This document shows, piece after piece, positions 25,567 to 35,227 of a stretch of DNA of 64,000 nt. Origin of the DNA: Acidovorax radicis N35 (GTDB taxonomy: Bacteria; Pseudomonadota; Gammaproteobacteria; Burkholderiales; Burkholderiaceae_C); contig NZ_AFBG01000022.1 of the NCBI RefSeq assembly GCF_000204195.1, positions 280,835 through 344,834 on the forward strand, written 5' to 3'. The notes beneath the pieces are model-generated. The model ran no database searches and was not told the origin of the DNA. It was given only the letters and a program-made list of their open reading frames with translations. How positions within the stretch are numbered: the first letter of the stretch is position 1; each line of letters opens with the position of its first letter. The translations under genes were made by a program, and so were the position numbers.

Positions 25567-25585
25567 TGTGTGCGGCACGCACACA
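25567..25585. promoter_or_regulatory. Dyad before gene V, candidate late activator site
   Basis: Perfect dyad TGTGTGC-ggcac-GCACACA. P2 has its late V promoter here. Shares CTGCATGTG with the dyad at 19495. Inference. Confidence 0.5.
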
Positions 25586-25632
25586 GGGCAAACCGCGTGC
25601 TTTATCGCGCACGCGCGGGCACCATCAAATGC

Positions 25633-26229
25633 ATGGAACGCCCCGTCGATCAGCCCGAATCTCCGATTGAAATCCTGCGCCGCCTGGAGAACATCGCGCG
25701 CGTTGGAACCATCGAAGAAGTGCGCACCGGCAAGCCCGCGCGCTGCCGGATTCGCTGCGGCGATGTGGTCACGAACTGGGTTCCCTGGATAGCCGGCCGT
25801 GCCGCTGGCGAAGCGGGCTCCGTGTGGTGGCCGCCCGTGAAGGGCGAGCAGGTTCTGATGCTCGCACCGGGTGGCGACCTGATGAACGCCGTGGTGCTGC
25901 CCGGTGCCTACAGCGACAAGAACCCCCAGGCCAGCGACAACCCCAAGATGTTCCGCATGGACTTCGGCGGCGCCGGCTTCCTGTCTCACGACGCAGATGG
26001 CGGCCTTATGAAGCTTGAGGCCGTGGGCAGCATCGTGCTGGCCGTCATGTCGTCGTCCATCACCATCACCGAAAGCTCCATCGTGATCGCGGCGGGCGGC
26101 GCTAGCCTGACCATCGACGCCCAGGGCGTGACGGGCTCGCCCGATGTGCTCGCTCAGGGCATCAGCCTGGTGAATCACCTGCACCCCGGCGTGAAGCGCG
26201 GCAGCGAAGAAACGGACCCGCCCGTATGA
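25633..26229 (+). CDS. V: Baseplate assembly spike protein (P2 gpV-like)
   Basis: 198 residues against 211 in P2; OB-fold domain plus beta-helical spike. RCRIRCGDVVTNWVPW and GEQVLMLAPGGDLMNAVVLPG are typical, and HLHPGVKRG near the C-terminus carries the His residues that bind the spike-tip iron in P2. ATG 25633 selected as the P2-like start. Confidence 0.94.
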   Translation: MERPVDQPESPIEILRRLENIARVGTIEEVRTGKPARCRIRCGDVVTNWVPWIAGRAAGEAGSVWWPPVKGEQVLMLAPGGDLMNAVVLPGAYSDKNPQASDNPKMFRMDFGGAGFLSHDADGGLMKLEAVGSIVLAVMSSSITITESSIVIAAGGASLTIDAQGVTGSPDVLAQGISLVNHLHPGVKRGSEETDPPV

Positions 26230-26579
26230 ACCGCAACACCGGCCAATCCATCACCGGGCTGGAGCACCTGCGCCAGTCCCTGGGCGACATCCTCACGACG
26301 CCCATTGGCTCGCGCGTCATGCGCCGCGAATACGGCTCTCTGGTGCCCGAGCTGATCGACCACCCCGACAACCTGCCCACCCAGGTGCGCGTCTATGCGG
26401 CCGTGGCCAGCGCCTTGATGCGCTGGGAACCACGCTTTCGGCTCACGCGCATTGAATCTCTGCGCGAGGCAGACCGCCCCGGAGCGGTGCTGTTTCGGCT
26501 GCACGGCACCTACGACCAGCGCGGGCGCGTAGGGCCGCTGTCCCTCAATGTGTCGGTGACGGGAGGGCGCGCAGCATGA
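26226..26579 (+). CDS. W: Baseplate protein (P2 gpW-like)
   Basis: 117 residues against 115 in P2, lysozyme-like baseplate wedge family: HLRQSLGDILTTPIGSRVMRREYGS. ATGA overlaps with both neighbours. Confidence 0.95.
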   Translation: MNRNTGQSITGLEHLRQSLGDILTTPIGSRVMRREYGSLVPELIDHPDNLPTQVRVYAAVASALMRWEPRFRLTRIESLREADRPGAVLFRLHGTYDQRGRVGPLSLNVSVTGGRAA

Positions 26580-27517
26580 GCACGCTGGACCTTTCCGCCC
26601 TGCCCTTGCCCGCCGTGGTCGAAACCCTCGACTACGAAACCGTGCTGGCCGGCCTGCGCGCCGATCTGCTGCGCCTGTACCCGCCAGCCGCTGAAGTCAT
26701 CGGCCTTGAAAGCGAACCCCTCAACAAGCTGATGCAGGTGGCCGCGTACCGCGAGGTGCTGATCCGCGCCCGCATCAACGATGCCGCACGCGCCGTCATG
26801 CTGGGCTGGGCCGTGGGCACCGATCTGGACAACCTGGCCGCGCGCTATGACCTGGCGCGTCTGCCCGACGAAGACGACGAAAGCCTACGCGAGCGGGTGT
26901 TGATGGGCTATCACGCGCTGTCGGCCGCCGGCAGCTCCATCAGTTGGCGCCTGCGTGCGCGGTCGGTGTCTGTGGATGTGCGCAAAGTGGACGTGTGGGC
27001 CGACCGGCCCGGCCGCGTGAAGGTCTGCCTGCTGGCCCGCGTGGCCGCACATGCCAACGATGTGACGCCCGACCAGGCCGCCGTGGGCCGCGCGCTGTTC
27101 GGTGACCACCCGCAAGCGCTTTCACAGTCGATGTGCTGGCGCGTGGCCGTGCCCGGTGATGCCATCGTGGGCCAGACCGAGGCGGCGCTGCTGGCCGAGG
27201 ACGTGCGCCCCCTTACGGTCGATGTGGACGTGACAGCCGCACGCGTGCTGCCCCTGGCCGTGGTGGCCACCCTGGTGCACCCGCCTGGCCCGGACGGCGC
27301 CCTGTTGGCCGCCAGTGCTGCCGCCCGTGTGCGCGCACTGGGCGCCCGCGCGGCATTCCGGGTGGATGTGACACGCGCCGCACTGATCGCCGCATTGATG
27401 GGCGATGGCATCCGCGACGTTCTGCTGGCCTCACCCATTGCCGACGTGCCCGCAGGCCCTGGCCAAGTGCCCGTTATCACGTCCATCACTGTCACGCCAC
27501 AGGCGCGCCATGACTGA
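26576..27517 (+). CDS. J: Baseplate J protein (P2 gpJ-like)
   Basis: 313 residues against 302 in P2. Baseplate wedge subunit (DNLAARYDLARLPDEDDESLRERVLMGY split around its core DEDDESLR; GDHPQALSQSM). The middle has Val/Ala-rich beta structure. Overlaps gene I by 8 bp. Confidence 0.95.
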   Translation: MSTLDLSALPLPAVVETLDYETVLAGLRADLLRLYPPAAEVIGLESEPLNKLMQVAAYREVLIRARINDAARAVMLGWAVGTDLDNLAARYDLARLPDEDDESLRERVLMGYHALSAAGSSISWRLRARSVSVDVRKVDVWADRPGRVKVCLLARVAAHANDVTPDQAAVGRALFGDHPQALSQSMCWRVAVPGDAIVGQTEAALLAEDVRPLTVDVDVTAARVLPLAVVATLVHPPGPDGALLAASAAARVRALGARAAFRVDVTRAALIAALMGDGIRDVLLASPIADVPAGPGQVPVITSITVTPQARHD

Positions 27518-28721
27518 CCGTCACCACCTGCTGCCGCCCAACGCCACGCCCCTGGAGCGCGCGGCATCGTCCTCCATGGGGCCTTGGACCGTGGGCGATG
27601 AAGTGCTGTCCACCCTGCAGGACCCCGCGCGCATCCCCGCGCACCTGCTGCCGCACCTCGCCCTGGCTGAAGACGTGCCCGTGTGGCCCCAGGCCGAGGC
27701 CGAGCGCCGCGCCGTCATCAAGGCCAGCCCGCGCCTGCATGCCCTGATCGGCACTCCCAAGGGCCTGCGCGAACTGGCCCGCCTGGCAGGTGCACGCATC
27801 GAGCGCCTGGAAATGCCGCCCGCCAAAACCTTCCTTGGCTTCTGGGATGCCACCAGCCGCGCCCAGTGGCTGGCCGCCCATCCAGAAATGCGGATCTACA
27901 GCCAGCGCGAGCGCGCCCCCTCCGAGGGCTTGATGCTGGGCCACGGCTACGTGGGCACGCGGGCCGAGCCACCCATCCGCACCACCGCCATGGCTCGCAG
28001 CGCCGTGCGTGCAGAAATCCGCTACCCCAGCGGCCAGGTGTTGCCGCTCACCACCCACGGCTGGAGCGCCATGGACCAAGAGCGCACCGCCACGGTGGAC
28101 CTGGCCCGTCGTTCCCTGGCCCGTGGCCAGCACCTGGGCCAGCCGCTGGTCGGTGTGCTGAGTCGTGCCGACGCATCCACCCGCTACTGGCGCGTGCAGA
28201 ACGTGAACTACCGCGAGCGCCTGCAGCTGCTCACGCTCAAGCAAATGGCGCCATCCCTGGCGCCCCTGTCGCCAGATGCCGAGCCCGTGGCCGAGCGCGC
28301 ATCGCGCCCGCATGTGCTGTGCGCGGGCCTGCCCCTCGCGGGCTTCACGGTGCGCAGCGACAGCGCCCGGCGCATGTACGCCCGCATCCGGCTTCATGAC
28401 CCGGCCGTGGCCAACGTGCCCAAGCACGGCCCCGCGTACCTGGGCTTCACCCGCCTCTCCAGCCCGCCATTCATCGCGATGGCCCATGTGCGCATGCCCG
28501 AGCGGCGCCAGCCCTTTGCCATGGCGGGCAGCGCCATGAACGCCGCGCTGTCGGCCGGCGGCGCCCGCGAGCGCATGGCCCCGGTGCTCGACGCCATGGA
28601 CTGGGCGCGGGCCGCGCACGACAAGGTTTTGATCCGCACGCGCCTGCACGCCACGGCGCGCGCCAGCCGCATTCACAAGGCCGGCGCCGTGCTCGCTGGC
28701 CAAACCATCAACAGGAGCTAA
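27510..28721 (+). CDS. I: Tail protein I with C-terminal extension
   Basis: 403 residues. The N-terminal ~190 match P2 gpI (LLPPNATPLERAASSS, ASPRLHALIGTPKGL), but P2 gpI is only 176 residues long. The extra ~200 residues are of unknown fold, Arg-rich, with two partly repeated FxR-containing stretches. The extension probably adapts the baseplate to the unusual fibre module that follows. Confidence 0.88.
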   Translation: MTDRHHLLPPNATPLERAASSSMGPWTVGDEVLSTLQDPARIPAHLLPHLALAEDVPVWPQAEAERRAVIKASPRLHALIGTPKGLRELARLAGARIERLEMPPAKTFLGFWDATSRAQWLAAHPEMRIYSQRERAPSEGLMLGHGYVGTRAEPPIRTTAMARSAVRAEIRYPSGQVLPLTTHGWSAMDQERTATVDLARRSLARGQHLGQPLVGVLSRADASTRYWRVQNVNYRERLQLLTLKQMAPSLAPLSPDAEPVAERASRPHVLCAGLPLAGFTVRSDSARRMYARIRLHDPAVANVPKHGPAYLGFTRLSSPPFIAMAHVRMPERRQPFAMAGSAMNAALSAGGARERMAPVLDAMDWARAAHDKVLIRTRLHATARASRIHKAGAVLAGQTINRS

Positions 28722-28726
28722 CCCCC

Positions 28727-30973
28727 ATGGAAAAAAGCGTCATCTTCCGCGACCGCCAAGAGCTGCAGGCCGCCGACCTCAACAACACCCAGGCCTGGGG
28801 CGACGAAGCGCGCCGACACCTGGTGACGGACGCCCTCACGTCCGAGCGCCAGTTCACGGGCCTCACCGTGTCCGCGCGCAGTGCCACCGAACTGGAGATC
28901 GCCGTGGGTCGGCTGTATGACGGCCCCACGGGCAAGGTGTACGCGCTGGACGCGGCGCAGGTGCATTCGGTGTTCGCCATGCTGCCCCTGCAGGATCAGA
29001 AGTGGGTGGCCGTCAGCGTGTTCGGCGTCGAAGAAGACACCGACATTCAGCCGCGTGATATGTTGATCGACCTGCAGACCCGCGAAGTGGAACCCGAGGC
29101 CGTGGCCATGCAGCGCCGCCGCGTGGCTACCGTGCACATCGCCCAGGGCCTGGAGTCTCCGACCCCCGAGCGGCCCGAGCCACCAACGGGCTATACGCTG
29201 ATCGCCCATGTGCGCCTGTCGCCCACGGGCGTGCAAGAGGTGGTACTGGCCGAAGGCCGCCGCCTGCCCAACCTGCAGCGCGTGGATGCCCGCGTGCGCA
29301 CGGCGGAGGGCTGGATTCTGGCGGCCGAGCCACGCATTGCCCACATCATGAGCGACATCGCGGGCCTGGCCTCCGACCTGGCCACCCGCGCCAGCCTGGA
29401 GCATGTGTCCCAGCTGGGCGTGGACATGGCCAAGCTCAAGGAGCGCATGGAAATCCCCGACGACTACGTGTTCTACGGGTCCGACCACTTTCTGGACGCC
29501 GACGAAAGCGACCCCGCCCACGCGGGCTACAGCGCCGACACGTTCGAGGGCATCCGCCCGGCTATCGCCGCCCAGCAGACCGGCGCCCTGTCGCTGCTCA
29601 ACCCCATGGACCCCGAGGCCCGCACCAGCGCGGCCGGGCTGATGCTGCCGGCCTATGAGGAAGTCACCCGGCTGCGCATGGAAACCCGGGCGGGCGAGCT
29701 GGCCATCAACCAATACCAGTACCAGACCCTGAACGCGGTGCAAAAGACCCTGAGCCGTGAGCGCGTGCGCACCGGTGAAACGCTCACCTACTGCACCAAC
29801 AGCGCCTTCTGGAAAAGTGGCGTGTACGACCCGGTCACCGGCATCCTGCGCCGGGGCGATGAAGTGTGGACGGTGGACCCGGCTGACCAAGCGCGCGCCA
29901 ACATCGACCACCAGTTCCTGCGCGTCACGCGCATGTGGGTGGACCGCTGGGAAGAACCCTATTGGGACATGGTGACCACCAACTACGTGGTGCAGGGTTC
30001 CGTGCTCGCGCAAACCGTGCTGATGGCGCAAACCGGCTGGCTCATCAGCGTTGAAATCTTTGTGACCAGCGCCGACGCGGCCGGGGGCCTCACCGTGCTG
30101 GTGACCGAGGCCGCCCTGGGCCAGCCCGATATGGAAAAGGTGCTTTCCCGCGCCACCCTGGCGCCGGGTGCCGTCACGGCCGGGTGGCTCAAGGTGGCCT
30201 TGCCCGACCCCCTGCTGGTGGAGGCCGGTAAGCGCTATGCCGTGGCGCTGGTGACCGGCGCTGGCCACCGCGTGGGCTTCACCGAGGGCACGGAATACAC
30301 CCAGGGCATCCTGATGTACACCCAGGACGGCGCCTACTTCACCCAGGCGGCAGAGCGCGACCTGATGTTGCGGCTCAACTTTGCCCGGTTCGTATCGCCG
30401 CGCGCGGTGGTGCAGATGCAGCCGCTGCAGCTGGCCGGCGGCGTGCAAGAGCTGGACATGCTCTATGACAGCGCCGTGCCGGCCGGTTGCCGCCTGGTGT
30501 GGGAATACCAGACGGGCGGCCTGTGGCGCCCCGTCACGCCCGACACCGCGCCCGCGTTCGGTGGCGCGGCCCTGGTGCCGTTGCGCGCGGTGTTCATCGG
30601 CACCCAGGACTTGATGCCCGCCGTTCGCCCTGGCAATGCCCAGGTCACGGTGCGCCGCCGTGGCACCACGTTCGTGCACGTCAGCAGCGACCGCGTGCTG
30701 GGCACGCCGTCCAAGAACATCCGCGTGCGTTTGCTGCTGGAAGATTTCGGAACCGATGTGGCCCAGACGGTCGATTGCCGCCTGATCGTGGGCGGCGTCA
30801 CGGTGGCCGCCACCACCAACCGCGATGAAGTGGTGGACGGCCGCAGCCGCTGGCGCGAGTTCCGATTCACCCTGGCCGCCAATACCGGCGCGTACCGCAT
30901 CCGCATCGACGGCGCGGGCGTGACGGGCGCCCACCCCTGGCACGTGGCCGAGCGCTACGACCTGGCGCTGTAA
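28727..30973 (+). CDS. Large tail/fibre attachment structural protein
   Basis: 748 residues in the slot of P2 fibre gene H. The start (SVIFRDRQELQAADLNNTQ) resembles the head of DUF4815-like phage structural proteins that join baseplate and fibre; the rest is beta-rich with no enzyme motif. The family assignment is weak; structural role follows from its place between I and the fibre-like genes. A long open frame on the opposite strand is a shadow. Confidence 0.75.
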   Translation: MEKSVIFRDRQELQAADLNNTQAWGDEARRHLVTDALTSERQFTGLTVSARSATELEIAVGRLYDGPTGKVYALDAAQVHSVFAMLPLQDQKWVAVSVFGVEEDTDIQPRDMLIDLQTREVEPEAVAMQRRRVATVHIAQGLESPTPERPEPPTGYTLIAHVRLSPTGVQEVVLAEGRRLPNLQRVDARVRTAEGWILAAEPRIAHIMSDIAGLASDLATRASLEHVSQLGVDMAKLKERMEIPDDYVFYGSDHFLDADESDPAHAGYSADTFEGIRPAIAAQQTGALSLLNPMDPEARTSAAGLMLPAYEEVTRLRMETRAGELAINQYQYQTLNAVQKTLSRERVRTGETLTYCTNSAFWKSGVYDPVTGILRRGDEVWTVDPADQARANIDHQFLRVTRMWVDRWEEPYWDMVTTNYVVQGSVLAQTVLMAQTGWLISVEIFVTSADAAGGLTVLVTEAALGQPDMEKVLSRATLAPGAVTAGWLKVALPDPLLVEAGKRYAVALVTGAGHRVGFTEGTEYTQGILMYTQDGAYFTQAAERDLMLRLNFARFVSPRAVVQMQPLQLAGGVQELDMLYDSAVPAGCRLVWEYQTGGLWRPVTPDTAPAFGGAALVPLRAVFIGTQDLMPAVRPGNAQVTVRRRGTTFVHVSSDRVLGTPSKNIRVRLLLEDFGTDVAQTVDCRLIVGGVTVAATTNRDEVVDGRSRWREFRFTLAANTGAYRIRIDGAGVTGAHPWHVAERYDLAL

Positions 30974-30984
30974 GCGGGGCCGAC

Positions 30985-31641
30985 ATGCCAAAACGATTCG
31001 AGGCATACCGCATGCGCGACGGCGTGACGCCGTTGTCCGAGGACTTCTTCAATGGGGTCTTCGGAGATATCGACAACCGCATTGCAGAACTGGAAGCGCG
31101 CCGGGCCGACCTGCAGGGCGTGGTCGATGAGCTGACCAAGTTTGGCTTGGCCCGCATCGACACGCTGGTGGGGCCGGCCATGTCCGAAGTGGCCGCCATG
31201 CTGCAGCAGCTGCGCGACCGGCGAGACGAACTGGAAGCGGCCATTGGCAACGTGGGCGACCTGGCCACGGGCACGCAGCTGGGCGCGGCCATCGCGGCCG
31301 AGGCCACGGCACGAAACGAGGCCATTGCGCTGGCCGTGCAAGCCGAGGCCACGGCGCGCGCTGCGGCCGTGGTAGCCGAAGCGGCGGCCCGCACTGCTGC
31401 CATTGCCCTGGCCACCGCCAGACCCAGCGCGTCCACCGTCACTTATGACGGGTCCGGCCGGGTGTCGAACATCACCGAGACACTGCCCCAGGGCGAGCGC
31501 GCCACGGTTCTGACCTACGGCGCAGCCAACCGCGTGGCCACCGTGGCCGAAACGCTGGACGGTAAGACCCGGACCACCACCTACGCCTATGACGGTTCCG
31601 GCCGCGTGGCGGGCTATGCAGCAGTGGAGGTGGTGGCATGA
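30985..31641 (+). CDS. Fibre-like protein: coiled coil plus YD-type repeats
   Basis: 218 residues. An N-terminal part, a long Ala/Glu/Arg coiled coil (about 25-140, including repeated EATAR words) and, at the C-terminus, two copies of YDGSGRV flanked by TLTYGAANRVATV-like strands, recalling Rhs/YD repeats. Probably a trimeric fibre shaft with a repeat tip. Overlaps the next gene by ATGA. Confidence 0.7.
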   Translation: MPKRFEAYRMRDGVTPLSEDFFNGVFGDIDNRIAELEARRADLQGVVDELTKFGLARIDTLVGPAMSEVAAMLQQLRDRRDELEAAIGNVGDLATGTQLGAAIAAEATARNEAIALAVQAEATARAAAVVAEAAARTAAIALATARPSASTVTYDGSGRVSNITETLPQGERATVLTYGAANRVATVAETLDGKTRTTTYAYDGSGRVAGYAAVEVVA

Positions 31642-32555
31642 GCGATGCACTGATGGCCCCCACCTATGCAGAAGTCGCACAGATGCACCGGCATTTCAAG
31701 CTGCTGTACGGCAACCCGCTGGCGCTCGACTACCTGCTGGCCACCCCCGCGCCCACGGGCGCGCAGCTGCAGGCCTGGCTGGCCACGCCCGCCAATCTGG
31801 TGGCGTTCCAGCAGCTGATCACCGCACCCAACGGCGCGGCGGCCGTGTGCGCCAGCAGCGGGGCCATGGCGGCCGTGGCCGGCAGCACCACGGCCATGCA
31901 GTACGTGCTGGGCAGCAGCGCGGCCTTGAACGCCATGCTGTTTTCCAACACCGCAATGACGGCGGTGGCGGCCAGCAACGCGGCCATGACGGCAATCACG
32001 CAGACCCTGGTGGCGCGCAGCGCCTTGTCCGGCCATCGGCTCGCGCTCGCGGTGGTGGCGGCAAACCCAGCCGCCATGTCCGTGGTGGCCGAGCACGCCG
32101 ACACCATGGCGGCCGTGGCCGCCAGCGTGGACGGCATCCGCGTGCTTGCTGCCAGCGCCACGGCCATGGGGGTGATTGCCGCCAGCGCCAATGCCATGGC
32201 CGTCATCCTGGCTACCGCCAATGCTCGCATGGCCGTGTATGACACCACCGTGGCATGGGATGCCATCGCAGCCGCACCGGCCGCGCGCACCGCGCTGTCG
32301 AACGTTGCGGTATTGCACTCCACCAGTTTGGCCGCCTACACCTATCCCCCCGGCGTGGCTGCAGGTATCCGCGCGGTGCTGGTGCAGCAGAAGACCAGCT
32401 CGGCCGGCTATCCGTCCATCGCCGGGGCAAGCGCCGACACCTACACCACCGTCAGCCTGGCCTACATCGACCGATACGTGCGGGTCACGGGCCTGACCCA
32501 CCGGATCGACTACACCGGCGCATCCAGCTCTGTGCGCTACGTGGTCATGCAGTAA
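31638..32555 (+). CDS. Fibre-like protein with tandem Ala/Met repeats
   Basis: 305 residues. Residues ~75-215 consist of degenerate tandem units built on AM-x-AVAAS, each about 9-19 residues long (for example SGAMAAVAGS, NTAMTAVAAS, NAAMTAIT, ATAMGVIAAS). The C-terminal ~80 residues form a separate beta-rich domain (SYIDRYVRVTGL-like), the likely receptor-binding or tip domain. Confidence 0.7.
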   Translation: MSDALMAPTYAEVAQMHRHFKLLYGNPLALDYLLATPAPTGAQLQAWLATPANLVAFQQLITAPNGAAAVCASSGAMAAVAGSTTAMQYVLGSSAALNAMLFSNTAMTAVAASNAAMTAITQTLVARSALSGHRLALAVVAANPAAMSVVAEHADTMAAVAASVDGIRVLAASATAMGVIAASANAMAVILATANARMAVYDTTVAWDAIAAAPAARTALSNVAVLHSTSLAAYTYPPGVAAGIRAVLVQQKTSSAGYPSIAGASADTYTTVSLAYIDRYVRVTGLTHRIDYTGASSSVRYVVMQ

Positions 32556-32562
32556 GGCCCCC

Positions 32563-33234
32563 ATGAAAACCATGCTCATCATCATTGCTGGCGCAGTGGC
32601 CGGCACCACCACCCCGGGCGACCCCAACGGCTACACGCTGGTGGATGTGCCCGAGGGTTTCGACGGTGACCTGTCGGCCGTTGAATACGACGCCCAGGCC
32701 GGCGCGGCGCGCCTGTCGCTCGCGGGTGTGAAGGCCCGCCGCATCGCCGCCATCAAGGCAGAGGCCGCCACCCACCTGGCCGCCAGCGCCTGGAAGCTGC
32801 AGCGCGCCAGCGAGCGCGAGAAGGCAGGCTGGCTGCAGCTGGCAGACGTGGCCACGGTGCTGGCCGAGCGCGAGGCCGTGCGCCGCAGCAGCGATGCCGC
32901 CGAAGCCGCCGTACAGGCCCTGGCCGATGTGGCGGCCGTGCAGGCATTCACCTGGGCGCCCGATGCCGTGGCCGTGCCTGCGCCACGCCTGCTCACGCAC
33001 GAACGGTTCATTCAGCGTTTCACCCCGGCCGAGTGGGAGGCCATGACGGCCGCCGCCCGCGCCAATGCCGCCATGGATGCCTGGATGCGCCGTTTCACCC
33101 TGGCCACGTTCGTCAGCCTTGATGACCCGGCCACGGCCGCAGGTGTGCGGGCGCTGGAACTGGCCGGCATCTTGGCCGCAGGCCGCGCCGACGAAATCCT
33201 GACCGCCCCCCTTCAACCCGAGGAAACCGCATGA
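32563..33234 (+). CDS. Tail-fibre-module protein, possible assembly chaperone
   Basis: 223 residues, mostly helical; the C-terminal half contains HERFIQRFTPAEWEAM and a run of acidic-helical words as in proteins that follow fibre genes in Burkholderiales phages. No enzymatic motif. A fibre-assembly role is inferred from position. Confidence 0.6.
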   Translation: MKTMLIIIAGAVAGTTTPGDPNGYTLVDVPEGFDGDLSAVEYDAQAGAARLSLAGVKARRIAAIKAEAATHLAASAWKLQRASEREKAGWLQLADVATVLAEREAVRRSSDAAEAAVQALADVAAVQAFTWAPDAVAVPAPRLLTHERFIQRFTPAEWEAMTAAARANAAMDAWMRRFTLATFVSLDDPATAAGVRALELAGILAAGRADEILTAPLQPEETA

Positions 33235-33956
33235 ACGCCGCCACCCTTGTTTTGTCTGTCGCCGCCGCTGTCGCCCTGTGGTGCCTGGTGCCCTCGCTGT
33301 GGGTGCTGGTGCTGCCAGGTGTGCCAGCAGCTCACCGCCGCGCCGCCGCGCTTTCGTTCCTGCGCGCATCGGTGCGCGGCCTGGCCATGCTGCCCATTGA
33401 CCTGCTGGCGCCCGTGGTGGTGCCGTTCGCCCTGCTGCACACCCGCTGGGAGGATGACGCCCTGCCCCATTGGGCCAGGTGGTGGGGCAACGATGTGGGC
33501 ATCAGCGGCGACAAGTTCCAGTGGGTACTGGACGCCACCGGCCAGCAGGTGCCTCTGCCTGTGCCGCTGGCAGACACCCCCGAAGCCCGCGCCCTGTGCT
33601 ACTGGGCACCAGGCCACCACCCGCGCAGCCGCTGGGCGCGCTGGGTGTGGCTGGGCCTGCGCAACCGGGCATCCGCCCTGGCCGTCACGCTGGGCCACCC
33701 CGCCGACTATCGCCAGCCCGTGGAGGTGTGGGGCGACCCCGCCACCGGGCGCGGCCGGGCCGGCTGGGTGCTGCGCCACCACAGCGGCGCGTACCAGCTG
33801 CACGCCACGCGCCGCGCCGGCCCCGTGTGCCTGCGCACGAACTACGGCCACAAGGTGGACTTCACCACCTGGGGCCGGCCCGTGTTGCCGGTGGTGTGCA
33901 TCGCCATCAGCGCTTTGTCATGGAAGGGGCAGGACGCCCCGGCCAGCACCACCTGA
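33231..33956 (+). CDS. Membrane-associated phage protein (DUF7338-like)
   Basis: 241 residues with two N-terminal hydrophobic stretches (LVLSVAAAVALWCLVPSLWV and GLAMLPIDLLAPVVVPFAL) and a soluble Trp/Arg-rich part (LPHWARWWGND). I recall similar proteins as DUF7338. Function unknown; it lies between the fibre module and the sheath gene. Confidence 0.65.
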   Translation: MNAATLVLSVAAAVALWCLVPSLWVLVLPGVPAAHRRAAALSFLRASVRGLAMLPIDLLAPVVVPFALLHTRWEDDALPHWARWWGNDVGISGDKFQWVLDATGQQVPLPVPLADTPEARALCYWAPGHHPRSRWARWVWLGLRNRASALAVTLGHPADYRQPVEVWGDPATGRGRAGWVLRHHSGAYQLHATRRAGPVCLRTNYGHKVDFTTWGRPVLPVVCIAISALSWKGQDAPASTT

Positions 33957-33992
33957 ACCCAACCCCTTTTTGCATCACTCACAGGAGAACCC

Positions 33993-35189
33993 ATGGCTGC
34001 ACTAGCAAACTACCACCACGGCGTGCGCACCCTCGAAATCAACGAAGGCCAGCGCGCAATTCGCATCATTTCCACGGCCGTACTGGGCCTTATCGTCACG
34101 GCCAGCGATGCCGATGCGACCGCCTTCCCGCTCAACACCCCGGTGTTGGTCACCAAGGTGGACGCGGCCATTGCCAAGGCCGGCACGCTGGGCACCCTGC
34201 GGGGCGCCCTGACGGCCATCCGCGACCAAGCCCGCCCCATCACCGTGGTTGTGCGCGTGGCCGATGGCGAGGGCGTGGACGCCGCCGCCAAGCTGACCGA
34301 CCAGAACGGCAAGGTCATCGGCACGGCCGTGGGCTCGCAGTACACCGGCATGCAGGCGCTGCTGGCCGCCAAGGCAAAGCTCGGGGTGCAACCGCGCATC
34401 CTGGGCGCGCCGGGCCTGGACACCCAGGCAGTGACCACCGCCCTGGTGGCCGTGGCGCAAAAGCTGCGCGCGTTCGTGTATGCCGAGGGCTACGGTGAAG
34501 ACGTGTCCGAGGTGATGGACTACCGCCAGAACTTCGAGGGCCGCGAGCTGATGCTGATCTGGCCCCGCGTGAAGGTGGCCACACCCGGCACGGGTGTGGT
34601 GGTGGACGCATCGCCCGTGGCCTATGCCATGGGCCTGCGCGCCAAGATCGACGCCGAGCAGGGCTGGCACAAGACGCTTTCCAACGTGCCCATGAACGGC
34701 GTGCTGGGCATCAGCAAGGATGTGTTCTGGGACTTGCAGAACCCCGACACCGACGCGGGCCTGCTCAACGGCGCTGGCATCACGACGCTGATCCGCAATC
34801 AGGGGTTCCGCTTCTGGGGATCGCGCACATGCAGCACCGACGAACTGTTCGCGTTCGAGAGCGCCACGCGCACCGCGCAAATCCTGGCCGACACCATGGC
34901 CGAGGGCCACTTCTGGGCGGTGGACAAGCCGCTGCACCCCAGTCTGGTGAAAGACATTCTGGAAGGCATCAACGCCAAGTTCCGCGAGCTGAAAAACCTG
35001 GGCTACATCCTGAACGGCCAGGCCTGGTACGACGAAGAGGTGAACGTGTCGGCCACGCTCAAGAACGGCAAATTGACGCTGGACTACGACTACACGCCCG
35101 TGCCGCCCCTCGAAGACCTCACCTTCCAGCAGCGCATCACCGACCGCTACTACGCCGACTTCGCCCTGCGCGTGGGCACGGGCGAGTAA
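33993..35189 (+). CDS. FI: Contractile tail sheath (P2 gpFI-like)
   Basis: 398 residues against 396 in P2. Conserved YHHGVRTLEIN, QPRILGAPGLDTQAV, LSNVPMNGVLGI, FRFWGSRTCSTD and a C-terminal FQQRITDRYY. AGGAG stands eight bases before the ATG. Confidence 0.97.
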   Translation: MAALANYHHGVRTLEINEGQRAIRIISTAVLGLIVTASDADATAFPLNTPVLVTKVDAAIAKAGTLGTLRGALTAIRDQARPITVVVRVADGEGVDAAAKLTDQNGKVIGTAVGSQYTGMQALLAAKAKLGVQPRILGAPGLDTQAVTTALVAVAQKLRAFVYAEGYGEDVSEVMDYRQNFEGRELMLIWPRVKVATPGTGVVVDASPVAYAMGLRAKIDAEQGWHKTLSNVPMNGVLGISKDVFWDLQNPDTDAGLLNGAGITTLIRNQGFRFWGSRTCSTDELFAFESATRTAQILADTMAEGHFWAVDKPLHPSLVKDILEGINAKFRELKNLGYILNGQAWYDEEVNVSATLKNGKLTLDYDYTPVPPLEDLTFQQRITDRYYADFALRVGTGE

Positions 35190-35227
35190 GGCCGCACCAC
35201 ACCACAGATTGACTACTGGAGAACACC

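Noticed and set aside
28718..31006. 762-codon minus-strand frame opposite the large tail gene
   Set aside because: His/Gly/Ala-rich shadow; the plus-strand gene has coupling with its neighbours and a coherent protein.
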